Below are positions 19,563-28,971 of a DNA stretch of 64,000 bases, piece after piece (within the stretch, counting starts at the first letter, position 1; every line of letters begins with the position of its first letter). The DNA lies in contig JASBNA010000095.1 of NCBI GenBank assembly GCA_038087015.1, positions 1-64,000 of the forward strand. Direction: 5' to 3'. Below the pieces are notes generated by a model. It did not search any database and had not been told where the DNA came from. It worked only from the letters and a program-made list of their open reading frames with translations. Source of the DNA: Cerrena zonata (Eukaryota; Basidiomycota; Agaricomycetes; Polyporales; Cerrenaceae). A program made the position numbers and the translations under genes.

Positions 19563-21146
19563 ATGGATTCCCTTTACAATGCTATTTCACCAAGTTTCCG
19601 GTTAGCAAGTATACTGAGGCTACTAAACAGAATCAAGGACACCGAGATGGGTACTGGATGGGAGCTTACCAAACAGCTAAGAGAACAGATTTACAAATAT
19701 GCTAATTACCAGCAAACGTCGGTATCACTAAGGCAAATGGTTCAGTTTGGACCAAACCCGTCGCCAGGATCGATTTTTTTGGCTTCCCAGTTTATCGTGG
19801 AAGAATTGCCAATAAGATTAGCATTAAAAGTCAAGGACTTGGAAAATGCGCCATTGGGATTATCCAATGCCCCCTCAACAATCAAAGTTAAGAATTGGTA
19901 CGCACAATCATTTGAAGAATTGACTAGTTTACCCAAACCCAGTATTGACGAAAATTTATCCAAATTATTATATTCGAAAAATGAAGAAACCAGCAGTAAT
20001 GAACAAGTCAACCCGGCGGTCAACGAGTTGAATAACGTTGCTTTGAATAACGCTTTCAGTGATGATGGAATTGTAGTTAGACTGCATCATCATAGCTATT
20101 TTAATACTAAACAAGATAACTACGAACAACACGTTGATTCTCCCACTTTTGGTAAGAAATACTTCACTCCGTGTCCCATCAACATCATCTGGCCAAAAGA
20201 AGTTTATGACTATAATAAATTGGTTTATGATACTTTGAGCAAAATCAAGAAAAGACATGATGCTACCGTTGCTACTATGGCTCAAGGGGTGCAAGAATGG
20301 AAGGTTGAAAATAAAACCGTTCGGGTCAACTCAAGTGTTCAAACGTTTTTGGACCGGTTCTACATGTCTCGAATCGGGATCAGAATGTTGATTGGCCAAC
20401 ACATTGCTCTCAACATGTCCCAGGCTTCTCCTACAAAATCAAGAATCAATAATTTCTTGAATGGATCGAAAAATGTTTCAAATTCGTTATCAAATTCAAA
20501 AAATAACTACGTGGGGGTTATTTGTACCCAATGTAACGTTGGTGAGATTGCGGAAGATGCAATTGAAACCGCTAAGTACATTTGTGAAGAATACTATGGG
20601 TTATTTGAAAGTCCTAAAATTCAATTAATTGCTCCTCATAATCCAATTAGCTTTATGTACGTCCCCGGTCATTTAATTCATATGCTTTTTGAAACTTTGA
20701 AAAACTCTTTAAGAGCCACTATTGAATTCCATACTCCAAGATTGAAAAAACAGTTTATTGAAGAAAGTAATAATCCAAATTTAAAACCCGATGACGTTGA
20801 TTTAAATGATTTAAACTTCCCTCCAATAAAAGTTATCATCTCAGAAGGGGTAGAAGATATCGCAATCAAAATTAGCGATGAAGGTGGTGGGATCCCCAGA
20901 AGTGAAGTCCCCTTGATTTGGACCTATTTATATACCACCGTTGACGAAACTCCGGTTTTAGAACCAGAATATGATCAATCTAGCTTTAAAGCTCCAATGG
21001 CCGGTTTCGGTTACGGTTTACCCATCTCAAGATTATACGCCCAATACTTTGGTGGGGACTTGAAACTTATCTCAATGGAAGGTTATGGGACCGATGTTTA
21101 CCTTCATCTAAATAGATTAAGTAGCTCTAGTGAACCGCTTCCCTAA
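19563..21146 (+). CDS. PKP2: Mitochondrial pyruvate dehydrogenase kinase Pkp2
   Basis: A 527-residue mitochondrial kinase of the PDK/BCKDK family that phosphorylates and inactivates the pyruvate dehydrogenase E1-alpha subunit. The N-terminal helical domain contains QFIVEELPIRLALKVKDLE and FYMSRIGIRMLIGQHIAL. The GHKL ATP site follows: N-box HMLFETLKNSLRA, G1 ISDEGGGIPRSE, G2 GFGYGLPISRLY. The end GGDLKLISMEGYGTDVYLH with the terminal EPLP matches S. cerevisiae Pkp2 rather than Pkp1. It is longer than yeast Pkp2 (491) through insertions near residues 140-215 and 295. The N-terminus MDSLYNAISPSFRLASILRLL is amphipathic, but not a classic Arg-rich presequence. It does not phosphorylate like ordinary Ser/Thr kinases; the fold is histidine-kinase-like. 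Confidence 0.93.
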   Translation: MDSLYNAISPSFRLASILRLLNRIKDTEMGTGWELTKQLREQIYKYANYQQTSVSLRQMVQFGPNPSPGSIFLASQFIVEELPIRLALKVKDLENAPLGLSNAPSTIKVKNWYAQSFEELTSLPKPSIDENLSKLLYSKNEETSSNEQVNPAVNELNNVALNNAFSDDGIVVRLHHHSYFNTKQDNYEQHVDSPTFGKKYFTPCPINIIWPKEVYDYNKLVYDTLSKIKKRHDATVATMAQGVQEWKVENKTVRVNSSVQTFLDRFYMSRIGIRMLIGQHIALNMSQASPTKSRINNFLNGSKNVSNSLSNSKNNYVGVICTQCNVGEIAEDAIETAKYICEEYYGLFESPKIQLIAPHNPISFMYVPGHLIHMLFETLKNSLRATIEFHTPRLKKQFIEESNNPNLKPDDVDLNDLNFPPIKVIISEGVEDIAIKISDEGGGIPRSEVPLIWTYLYTTVDETPVLEPEYDQSSFKAPMAGFGYGLPISRLYAQYFGGDLKLISMEGYGTDVYLHLNRLSSSSEPLP

Positions 21147-21201
21147 TTTACGTTAAATAGTGATGCTTTTGCAATCAAATTTGTAGTTGAAGTAATCCCT
21201 G

Positions 21202-21215
21202 GGTGCACGGGTGTC
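21202..21215 (+). promoter_or_regulatory. Rap1-like box upstream of PEX13
   Basis: GGTGCACGGGTGTC, 195 bp before the PEX13 ATG. Confidence 0.5.
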
Positions 21216-21409
21216 ACACCACCTTGTCGACCCCTCCCAACCGAGGCTTTCACATGAGCAAATCCTAATACTCATCAACTTCTTTTCTATTACTTCTTTT
21301 CATCACGTACTACTCGTTCTTCATATTTATAGACTGGGTTCGTGTTAATTAGCAGAAGCGCAGAAAGGTTTCGGAGAGATTTTTATAAACTTTATCACCT
21401 TTCGTCATA

Positions 21410-22714
21410 ATGTCAGTTCCAAGAACTAAACCTTGGGAAGTCTCTTCTGGAACTTCGGCAGCTACAGCTACCGGAGGTGATGCTTCCTCTGCTGCTACTC
21501 CAGCAACAAGCACAGCTGATAATACTTCAATACCTGAAAGACCAACTAGTTTGACTAGCGACTTTAATAACTCTTCCTCCCTTAATAATAGATACGGTTC
21601 TTCGCAATATGGTTCAGGACTCGGCTCGTCCATGTACGGATCCCTGGGCTACGGGAGTGGAATGTACGGTGGTGGCTACGGTAGCGGAATGTATGGTGGT
21701 GGTTTGGGATCCTCGATGTATGGAAGTGGGTTGGGATCCTCGATGTACGGTGGAGGCTACGGTGGTTATGGTAGTGGGATGTATGGAGGAGGTTATGGTA
21801 TGGGTGGTTACGGTATGGGTGGTATGGGAATGAATGGTATGGGTATGAATGGTGGAATGATGGGCCCAGGAGGATTGGGTGAAGGAACTCAAGCCACTTT
21901 CCAACTTATTGAATCGATAATAGGTGCAGTTGGAGGATTCGCCCAAATGTTGGAGGCTACTTATATGGCCACCCATTCATCATTTTTCACCATGGTTTCA
22001 TTAGCTGAACAATTTGGTAATTTGAAAAACGCCCTTGGATCATTATTGGGGATTTTTGCATTGATAAATTTTTGTAAGAAAATTTTCTATAAACTAACTG
22101 GTAAAAACTATAATAATGGGTTAAATTTAAAAGAATTTGGTAAATTTGAAAGTAAACAAAAGAAGTTGGAAGAAAATTTACGTAAACAACAAAGTCCAAA
22201 TGGATCATCTAAATCAAGAATATCTTTCAAACCATTATTATTATTTTTAGCTGCATCAATTGGATTCCCATACTTATTAAATAAAGCTATTCAAAAATTA
22301 AATCAACAAAATCAACAACGTCGTCTTAATGACCAACAATTACATCAACAACAACAATCAATGAATTCAAATAATTTGCTTGATCCTTCAAATTTAGAAT
22401 TTGCTAAATCATTGTACGAATTCAATCCAGAAAACCCAAATATAGAAATTGAATTAAAACCAAATGAATTAGTGGCCATCTTATCAAAATTAGACCCCTT
22501 AGGTAATGAAAGTAAATGGTGGAAAGTAAGATCAAGATCAGGTAAAGTTGGTTACGTTCCCCTGAATTATCTTTCAGTTATCGAAAGAAAATTACCAGCA
22601 ATTGAATCAAAAGATCAACAACCTCCTCAACAACAACCTCTTCAACATCAGCAGGTTCCTGATGTTGAAAAACCTAAACTTGATGTAAATGAGTTTCAAA
22701 AATTTCAACAATAA
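21410..22714 (+). CDS. PEX13: Peroxisomal docking protein Pex13
   Basis: A 434-residue peroxisomal membrane protein of the import docking complex with Pex14 and Pex17, binding the receptors Pex5 and Pex7. Residues 1-60 contain the conserved N-terminal PRTKPWEVS. A Gly/Tyr/Met-rich stretch (~62-160; repeats such as YGSGMYGGG) follows, now known in the family as a YG-domain that forms the import pore meshwork. Membrane-associated helices lie around 175-290. A C-terminal SH3 domain (~330-392) shows AKSLYEFNP, WWKVRSRSGKVGYVPLNYL. The end is Gln/Pro-rich. Length and domain order match yeast Pex13 (386) with a longer tail. Confidence 0.95.
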   Translation: MSVPRTKPWEVSSGTSAATATGGDASSAATPATSTADNTSIPERPTSLTSDFNNSSSLNNRYGSSQYGSGLGSSMYGSLGYGSGMYGGGYGSGMYGGGLGSSMYGSGLGSSMYGGGYGGYGSGMYGGGYGMGGYGMGGMGMNGMGMNGGMMGPGGLGEGTQATFQLIESIIGAVGGFAQMLEATYMATHSSFFTMVSLAEQFGNLKNALGSLLGIFALINFCKKIFYKLTGKNYNNGLNLKEFGKFESKQKKLEENLRKQQSPNGSSKSRISFKPLLLFLAASIGFPYLLNKAIQKLNQQNQQRRLNDQQLHQQQQSMNSNNLLDPSNLEFAKSLYEFNPENPNIEIELKPNELVAILSKLDPLGNESKWWKVRSRSGKVGYVPLNYLSVIERKLPAIESKDQQPPQQQPLQHQQVPDVEKPKLDVNEFQKFQQ

Positions 22715-22853
22715 TTTATTTATTTTTTTTCATCTTCTTTGTACATTAAAATACACATTACGAGTTACTACAATTATCATCTTTTCAAATGTCTAACATG
22801 TAATCATATATTCGTTAATTAAAAAATAATTTTAAATATTTGCTTAGATTCTT

Positions 22854-23348
22854 TTATACGGCGTCATCAGGACGATTTTGCTCAGTCTCAACTCTACTTC
22901 CTTTATGTTGTAAATTGTCATACCCTTTGACATTTTCATCAACCTTCTTCTTAGCATCGGCCTTACTGGCAGTTGGAACAACCTTCTCAGCCTTTTCCAT
23001 ACCATCAGCTAATACTTCTCCAGTCTTCTTGTTTGCTTTAGATGCAGCATCTCCAACACTATCAACATTTGGTGCTTTATCTTCAACTTTTTGCATACCA
23101 TCAGCCAACACTTCTCCGGTCTTCTTATTAATCTTCGAAGCAGCATCACCGACACTGGATGCATTTGGAGTCTTATCTTCTGCCTTCTCCATACCTTCAG
23201 CTAAAACTTCCCCAGTCTTCTTATTAACTTTTTGTAGAGTTTCCTTAACACCTCCAAGGATAGAGGATCTTGGTGCGCTAGCACTCAAGTATCTAACTTG
23301 AGTGGATTTTAAAACATTGGATTGACGTAAAGCTAATTGACGAAACAT
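22854..23348 (-). CDS. Mitochondrial LEA-like repeat protein
   Basis: A 164-residue protein with an N-terminal mitochondrial presequence-like region (MFRQLALRQSNVLKSTQVRYLS; Arg/Lys, no acid) followed by three ~32-residue repeats. Each has the core NKKTGEVLAxGMxKxE and, in two copies, the linker SSVGDAASK or DSVGDAASK. The Lys/Glu/Ala-rich, hydrophilic repeats resemble late-embryogenesis-abundant or Hsp12-like stress proteins, which are disordered in water and helical on membranes or when dried. Function in this yeast is unknown; matrix stress protection is a guess. The repeats also create a false long ORF on the plus strand. Confidence 0.75.
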   Translation of the reverse strand: MFRQLALRQSNVLKSTQVRYLSASAPRSSILGGVKETLQKVNKKTGEVLAEGMEKAEDKTPNASSVGDAASKINKKTGEVLADGMQKVEDKAPNVDSVGDAASKANKKTGEVLADGMEKAEKVVPTASKADAKKKVDENVKGYDNLQHKGSRVETEQNRPDDAV

Positions 23349-24418
23349 TTGTATTGAATTTGATTCTTGATACTCAATTGAACAAGTAATGTTAAAGAGA
23401 TTACTAAAACATAATGTTATTTATAGCTATATTTATAAGAATCCCCATAATTATTGGACCACATCCCTTTTTGTCATGAAAATAATAAAGCATGAGCTTA
23501 TGATAGCAATTTTCATCCCATAGCTGAATAGGGTTGCTCTTCAGCAAGCCTAAAATCATGTCTTTTTTTTTTTGCGGTTACTGCGAAACCGTTTCTTAGA
23601 AAATTCCATAGATGGTTCTCTCGCACAAATACTTAGTATTACTTGCTGCTGACCCTTTTTACTTCCATTTCTCCTATGTTGTAGTGATTGAGGTAACCGT
23701 GACGTTGTTGTTGCTGTAAAAATAGACTCCACGCGGTGTCCCTTCGTGGGTTAGAAGGTACCAGCAACCAATTCGTTGAGAGATCTAACTGCATAGATGG
23801 ACTCAATTACTCGAAGGAGGTTCGTGGCTCGGGAATTGGCTTACCTTCTCTTAGGTTCCGCTTTATATTATAGCGGAATATTAAATGTAAGTTGGCATTA
23901 TCAATTTTGCAGCCTTTTAATCCAGCTTAGACGTATCGAATCCTTTTCTTGTATTCGTTTGAGCTTTACAATGATGGATATATTCATCTGTTTATCTATA
24001 TATAGATAAGTCTAGAGAGAAGTATGTTCCTTTAAAATTGCACGAATTATCGTAGGAAGTAGGTAATATCTTGGGTCTTGGTGATTCGATCGACAGAAAA
24101 ATTTTGCTTTGGAATCAGGGAGGGCCAATAGTCATACATATTCAGAAAGAAAGAATCTATTTATCACTTCTATTGTAATAAAGCTATCATTATCTTAAAA
24201 AAAAGATTTTTTTTATTTTTTTATTTTTTTTTTATTACCTGCAAACAATTGGTACCGAATGCACATTTCCAGGTTGTAAATAATTCTGAATAAGGCGTTA
24301 ATGGTGACAAAGACAGGTAGGCTCAAGCCCTTAGGGGCGCCGAAAAATACGTCTAGTTTAAAAGCACCTGAATTAAATGCCGACTAGTTAAACTAGCACG
24401 TTTTCACTTATAAATCAG
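23349..24418. other. Intergenic region upstream of the tRNA gene
   Basis: About 1.07 kb with no supported protein gene. It contains a T-rich stretch (~24205-24236) and a TATATATAGATA segment near 23995. The 23.69-24.03 kb part has a different texture, with short GC blocks and a TATA-like core. tRNA genes of yeasts often attract solo LTRs, but no TG...CA ends with target-site duplications could be defined. Confidence 0.4.
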
Positions 24419-24492
24419 GGTTTTGTGGTCTAGTTGGTTATGGCATCTGCTTAACACGCAGAACGTCCCCAGTTCGATCCTGGGCAAAATCA
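24419..24492 (+). tRNA. tRNA-Val (anticodon AAC)
   Basis: A 74-nt tRNA without intron, nearly identical to S. cerevisiae tRNA-Val(AAC). The acceptor stem GGTTTTG pairs with CAAAATC (one G-U). The A box lies around TGGTCTAGTTGG and the B box around AGTTCGATCC. The anticodon loop TTAACAC (24451-24457) gives AAC at 24453-24455, flanked by stem TCTGC/GCAGA. The discriminator is A24492. A run of nine T at 24499-24507 terminates RNA polymerase III. Confidence 0.98.
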
Positions 24493-24498
24493 TGATTA

Positions 24499-24507
24499 TT
24501 TTTTTTT
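24499..24507 (+). terminator. Pol III T-run terminator of tRNA-Val
   Basis: Nine consecutive T, six bases after the tRNA 3' end. Confidence 0.9.
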
Positions 24508-24598
24508 CAAGCCATTCTTATAAATGGTGTCAGTTGATCTTTATTACAGCTTACATGGAATGTTTATATTGAAAATGTATTCGTAACGACATATATAA

Positions 24599-25984
24599 TT
24601 AGCTTTTTGATTTTTTTTTAACAATTGAACCGTTTAAATTATTAACTGGAGGACCAGATGATTTTCTTTTAATAGAATTATTTAAATTATTAGCCGGTGG
24701 TTTCTTCTTCTTAATCATACCATTTAAATTATTTACATTTGATGGAGCAGGTTTGTTTGTTTGTACCTTCAAGCCTTTCACAGTAATAAACGGCTCTGAA
24801 GTGAATTTTTTCAAACTCACTGGGATTTGATCTTGGACGAGAGATATGATATCATCTTTAATACTGAAATCTTCACCTTTTATTATGGTTATTAGATTTT
24901 TATAAGCCAGAAATGGGATCACCAATTGATCTAAAGGGTCGGTTTTAGCTAACGAAACATTTGAGTTTATTTGGCATCCAATAATTCCGACAACGTTACC
25001 TAATCTGAATTCTTGTCTAAAACCCAATTCTTCCCAAAATTGATTAGTTTTAATTGATTTATATCTATTTTCAACAACTAAATGTTCCAAGAATCTACCC
25101 TTTGGGTCATCTGGGAATACTGGGATTTGATTAATTGCCAATTGGTCCAGGTTCGAAAATAACGATCCAACTTCCCAATTATCGGAATTTTTCAAATTAG
25201 TTAAATATTTTTGGGTGGATTTTAAGTCGGATCCCGGAATGATTATTTTGTTTGCCCAATCGGAACCGCTTATCTTGTCAATCAATCGAATCCACCATGT
25301 AAATAATTTATCACCGTCGACTAAGTGTTTATTAGGATTTTTATGAGAAACTGGGAATAAATATTCATTTGCCGCTCTAGTGAAAAGCGAAAGTCTAGTC
25401 GAGGTACTGAAAGTATGCTGGTTATCAATTGGGAATGGTAAATCAGCATTTGAGGTTGTTGCTGCTCCTGACGGGGAGTAAAATGGAATTGATTGGTAGT
25501 AAGACGCGTCTGTTCGTAAGTTATCAATGATTTTATGAAGTTTCTTGATGGTTTCATTTTCAAAACTCAGTTGTGATTTTGAATCTGACTCCTTTCTTTC
25601 CTGCCTTAACTGAACGTTCGTAAAGTATACGCTTGGATTCAATTCAACCAAGTACTTGATAAACTGGCTTACTAGATCCGCTACTCGGATAGAATCTCTA
25701 GTAAACCCGGTGGTATCTGCTTTTGACACAAATATATGGTGATCAACATGATTCCGAGAATCAAAAAATGTCAAATAAACATAAATTTCAATTCCGAATA
25801 CGATTAATTTTGTTGTTTTATCAATTAGCACTAATAAATGCTTCACCTTTAACGTTCTCGACGGTTTGTCCTTTTTCGGGTAGATCAAAAGATGCTTGCA
25901 CTCGTACGGATTAGTCTGAACGTGCAAGACATCGTACTCCTCGTTCAATGGTATACAGGTCTTTAGTTGGGATATATATGACAT
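24599..25984 (-). CDS. RTT109: Histone H3 K56 acetyltransferase Rtt109
   Basis: A 461-residue fungal acetyltransferase that, with Asf1 or Vps75, acetylates newly made H3 (K56, K9, K27) during S phase. Matching stretches in order: EIYVYLTFFDS and IFVSKADTTGF near residues 65-95, RAANEYLFPVSHKNPNKHLVDGD mid-protein, then NQIPVFPDDPKGRFLEHL (~290) with the paired Asp of the active-site region. The C-terminus carries three copies of a NNLNxxIKKK-type Lys-rich element ending KKKSKS, a probable nuclear localisation or Vps75-binding tail. Two Rap1-like boxes and a CACGTG lie upstream. Length is close to S. cerevisiae Rtt109 (436). Confidence 0.93.
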   Translation of the reverse strand: MSYISQLKTCIPLNEEYDVLHVQTNPYECKHLLIYPKKDKPSRTLKVKHLLVLIDKTTKLIVFGIEIYVYLTFFDSRNHVDHHIFVSKADTTGFTRDSIRVADLVSQFIKYLVELNPSVYFTNVQLRQERKESDSKSQLSFENETIKKLHKIIDNLRTDASYYQSIPFYSPSGAATTSNADLPFPIDNQHTFSTSTRLSLFTRAANEYLFPVSHKNPNKHLVDGDKLFTWWIRLIDKISGSDWANKIIIPGSDLKSTQKYLTNLKNSDNWEVGSLFSNLDQLAINQIPVFPDDPKGRFLEHLVVENRYKSIKTNQFWEELGFRQEFRLGNVVGIIGCQINSNVSLAKTDPLDQLVIPFLAYKNLITIIKGEDFSIKDDIISLVQDQIPVSLKKFTSEPFITVKGLKVQTNKPAPSNVNNLNGMIKKKKPPANNLNNSIKRKSSGPPVNNLNGSIVKKKSKS

Positions 25985-26047
25985 TTTACTGGAGAAGCCA
26001 ATGCCAAACCTCCCACGATTGGAAATTTTTCACTTTATTCAACCCCA

Positions 26048-26059
26048 ACCTCCGTACAT
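26048..26059 (-). promoter_or_regulatory. Rap1-like box near RTT109
   Basis: ACCTCCGTACAT on the plus strand (ATGTACGGAGGT on minus), 64 bp before the RTT109 ATG. Confidence 0.42.
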
Positions 26060-26257
26060 CTCAATTCGGTGAGTACGCGTAAATACCCATATGAACAGTA
26101 AACATCCACAAAAGAGTAATCACTTAGGTAGTTAGGTGACTTAGTTTATATTCACATAAGCTGCTCTCTGCTTGTATACTGTAGAAGAACATTCTACTAA
26201 CTTTAGATTGCCAGTAAGTATCTGGCGGGCACTAACCATAATGGAGGGTCGAGTAGT

Positions 26258-26284
26258 CACGTGACTCATATCCATCCGTACACC
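26258..26284. promoter_or_regulatory. CACGTG plus exact telomere-type Rap1 core
   Basis: CACGTG (Cbf1-type E-box) at 26258-26263 is followed after nine bases by CATCCGTACACC at 26273-26284. That is the exact complement of GGTGTACGGATG, the core shared by Candida telomere repeats. It lies 289 bp from RTT109 and ~500 bp from the permease gene. Confidence 0.6.
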
Positions 26285-26781
26285 ACGAATTTTTCGAATG
26301 TCTTTCCGATTAAAGTTATTCAGTGCAGGCAGGCTTTATTGTTATCAACTAAAGATACAATGGAGCAAAACGGTCAAGTAGGAGGAGAAGGGCGACTGCC
26401 AAACTCTTGGACACCTAGCGGGAAATAAGTATAGTTGTGGGGGGAGGTTGAAAATAAGACTTCAGTGAAGAATTCCGTTCTGATGCCTATCAATTAGACT
26501 AGGAAAGGGTTCCTGCACATGGCTTATCTCTGGCACGAATTACCGAATGAGGCTACTTCGATTAGCGGCCATCTTTAATTATCTTAAACTATTAATTAGA
26601 AAGATTGAAATTTGCAAAAAAAATTGCCTTCTATCAAGACATCGGAGGTGATGAAGATATTTATATCAGACCTTGACATTGTTTTAGTTTTGGTTTTTTC
26701 ACTTTTTGGTGCTATAGAGCAGTTGATGTTAGTTGGATTCTGATTCAGTTGAGACAAAATCTATCTAATAAAAGTGCAAAG

Positions 26782-28539
26782 ATGTCAATAAGATCTCCAA
26801 TACTATCGGCCACTCAGTCTAAGGCGGGATCTGGGATTCATCCCATTAAATCCCGGGTTCATGTTGATGATTTAAACATTCAATCAATAATGTCCAATCA
26901 AGATATTACTATCAACGTTGATCATGTAATTAACGATGATGAAGCCATGATCTTAGCACTTGGTTATAAACAAGAATTTAAAAGAGAATTTTCCTTATGG
27001 TCAGTTTTTGCAGTATCTTTTTCAGTTTTGGGATTACTTCCATCTATTGCTTCGACGTTTGATTATCAACAGTTAGTGATTGGAATAAGTCCAATTCCAT
27101 GGTTGATTGCAATTATATTCATTACATCCGTGGCATTAAGTATGGCCGAGATTGCATCAGCATTCCCAACATCAGCAGGGACCCCTTATGCAGTTTCTCA
27201 ATTAAGTCCACCTAAATATTCAGCTTTACTCACATGGTTAACATGTTTTTCAAATTGGTTATGTCAGATTACTGCAGCTCCTTCAGTGAATTATTCTGGT
27301 GCAAGTATGATTTTGGCCTTGGCTAGTTATAATTCTAAAAGTGGATATTCCCCCACTGCAGGTCAAACTTATGGATTAGCAACTGCCATACAAATTACCC
27401 ATGGTATCATTAGTTCATTGCCAACAAAATGGTTGGCTTATTTTAATGGTGCTGGTACCGGGGTCAATATGGTTTTTTTGGTGATTGTGTTTGTAATGAT
27501 TCTTGCTGGTAATGAAAGAGCTCAAATTTCTGAACACTTGGTTAAAGATTTATCTAAATTTAACGATAATTCAACGGCTTGGTCTTTATATAACCAAACT
27601 GAATTTCCAACTGGTATCGCAATGTTAACTTCATTCTTGGGGGTTATTTGGGCAATGTCTGGTTACGATAGTCCATTTCATTTATCGGAAGAATGTAGCA
27701 ACGCCAGCGTTGCTGCTCCAAGAGCCATTGTTATGACTTCTACATTTGGTGGGTTGATTGGTTGGTTATTCATGTTGGCTATTGCTTATACCACGGTTGA
27801 TTTAGATGAAATTTCTGCTGATCCACAAGGTTTGGGCCAACCATTTGTAAGTTTTTTGGCACAAATTTTAAAATCAAAATTACTCAATGCTGCAATTGCC
27901 TTAACCATAATAAGTTCATATTTCATGGGGGAATCTTGTATGTTGGCTGCAAGTAGAGTCACGTATGCTTATAGTCGTGATAATTTATTCCCCTTATCGA
28001 AATATTGGAAAAAAGTCAATCCCCTTACTCAAACTCCAGTTAATGCCGTTTGGATTAATTTATTATTAGGTCAGTTATTCCTTTTACTTATGTTTGCCGG
28101 CGATACCGCCATTGGGGCAATTTTCTCCGTCGGTGGGATTAGTGGATTTGTTTCCTTCACCATGCCTACCCTTTTAAAGATTACTTATGCTAGATCTTTT
28201 TTCAAACCTGGGCCCTGGAATTTGGGCCGTTGGTCTCAGCCAATTGGCTACGTTTCAGTGGCTTTTGTCACCGTCATGATCCCCATTCTTTGTTTCCCTA
28301 CGGTCAGGGGTAAAGACTTGACCCCGGATCAAATGAACTGGACCGTGTTGGTTTACTTTGGTCCAATGCTAATGGCCTTAATATGGTTTTTGGTCGATGC
28401 TCATAAGTGGTACGAAGGGCCAAAGAGTAACTTGGACCCTGGTGACTTGCAAGTGGGTTCAGTGGAAGAAGACGAGAAATACGACGTGATACTAGGGGTC
28501 GCCAGTAATGAAAACACTGAAAAATCAGAAAAGTCCTAG
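26782..28539 (+). CDS. Amino-acid/GABA/polyamine permease (UGA4-like, APC superfamily)
   Basis: A 585-residue transporter from the Met at 26782 (an in-frame ATG at 26749 would add 11 residues). About twelve membrane segments start near residue 75. Family signs are EIASAFPTSAGTPYAVSQLSPPKY early and GYDSPFHLSEECSNASVAAPRAIV in the middle, the fungal GABA/choline permease pattern of the ACT subfamily. Both termini are hydrophilic and predicted cytosolic; the C-terminal tail is acidic. The substrate could be GABA, choline, a polyamine or an amino acid; GABA is attractive because UGA1 is in the same window, but they are 16 kb apart and not an operon. Family certain, substrate open. Confidence 0.85.
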   Translation: MSIRSPILSATQSKAGSGIHPIKSRVHVDDLNIQSIMSNQDITINVDHVINDDEAMILALGYKQEFKREFSLWSVFAVSFSVLGLLPSIASTFDYQQLVIGISPIPWLIAIIFITSVALSMAEIASAFPTSAGTPYAVSQLSPPKYSALLTWLTCFSNWLCQITAAPSVNYSGASMILALASYNSKSGYSPTAGQTYGLATAIQITHGIISSLPTKWLAYFNGAGTGVNMVFLVIVFVMILAGNERAQISEHLVKDLSKFNDNSTAWSLYNQTEFPTGIAMLTSFLGVIWAMSGYDSPFHLSEECSNASVAAPRAIVMTSTFGGLIGWLFMLAIAYTTVDLDEISADPQGLGQPFVSFLAQILKSKLLNAAIALTIISSYFMGESCMLAASRVTYAYSRDNLFPLSKYWKKVNPLTQTPVNAVWINLLLGQLFLLLMFAGDTAIGAIFSVGGISGFVSFTMPTLLKITYARSFFKPGPWNLGRWSQPIGYVSVAFVTVMIPILCFPTVRGKDLTPDQMNWTVLVYFGPMLMALIWFLVDAHKWYEGPKSNLDPGDLQVGSVEEDEKYDVILGVASNENTEKSEKS

Positions 28540-28971
28540 TTAGTTAGATCAATATACGTATAAATTGCACCCATTTCGTAAATGTGACCTCCGTACATCA
28601 GGTGTTCGGACGTCTCATCGAGTTTTTTTTTTTTTTTGTCTTTTTTTTTTGCTATGCTTTCGGACCCACGAGGTTCGTTAATTAGTGATCACACTACAAC
28701 AAAGGATCATTTCAGATCGGTAATTAATTGTAGGATCATAATGTAGAGTCGATACTCGAAGGATTGTAAATTGATTAAGTGATATACAGCCCTTCTGAAG
28801 GTTCCGTTTCCATACTTCACAAAAAGTACCCGGGACAAAACACAACGACCGAAAAAAAAAAAGAAAATCCTTATATATAATCAACTGATTCTTGTATATA
28901 TATATATATATATATTGATTTATACCGAGTTTCTTTGAGTTGAGGTAAGGCCAATGATTCAGTTTCAGTAT
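28540..28971. other. Intergenic, promoter of the split-barrel gene
   Basis: Holds a GTACGGAGGT-type box at 28587, T and A homopolymers (28625-28650, 28852-28860) and (TA)10 at 28895-28914. No gene seen. Confidence 0.6.
28587..28599 (-). promoter_or_regulatory. Rap1-like box, variant
   Basis: ACCTCCGTACATC on the plus strand, about 370 bp upstream of the split-barrel gene; same variant as near NIT2 and RTT109. Confidence 0.4.

Larger units (their letters stand above)
25985..26781. other. RTT109/permease divergent promoter region
   Basis: About 0.8 kb, no gene. It has Rap1-like boxes at 26048 and 26273, a CACGTG at 26258, and the permease core promoter after ~26600. Confidence 0.6.

Noticed and set aside
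23797..24009. 70-codon ORF upstream of tRNA-Val
   Set aside because: No recognisable product; lies in gene-free DNA.
23690..24030. Possible solo LTR near tRNA-Val
   Set aside because: Texture and location are suggestive, but I found no matching TG...CA ends, target duplication or retrotransposon coding remnants.
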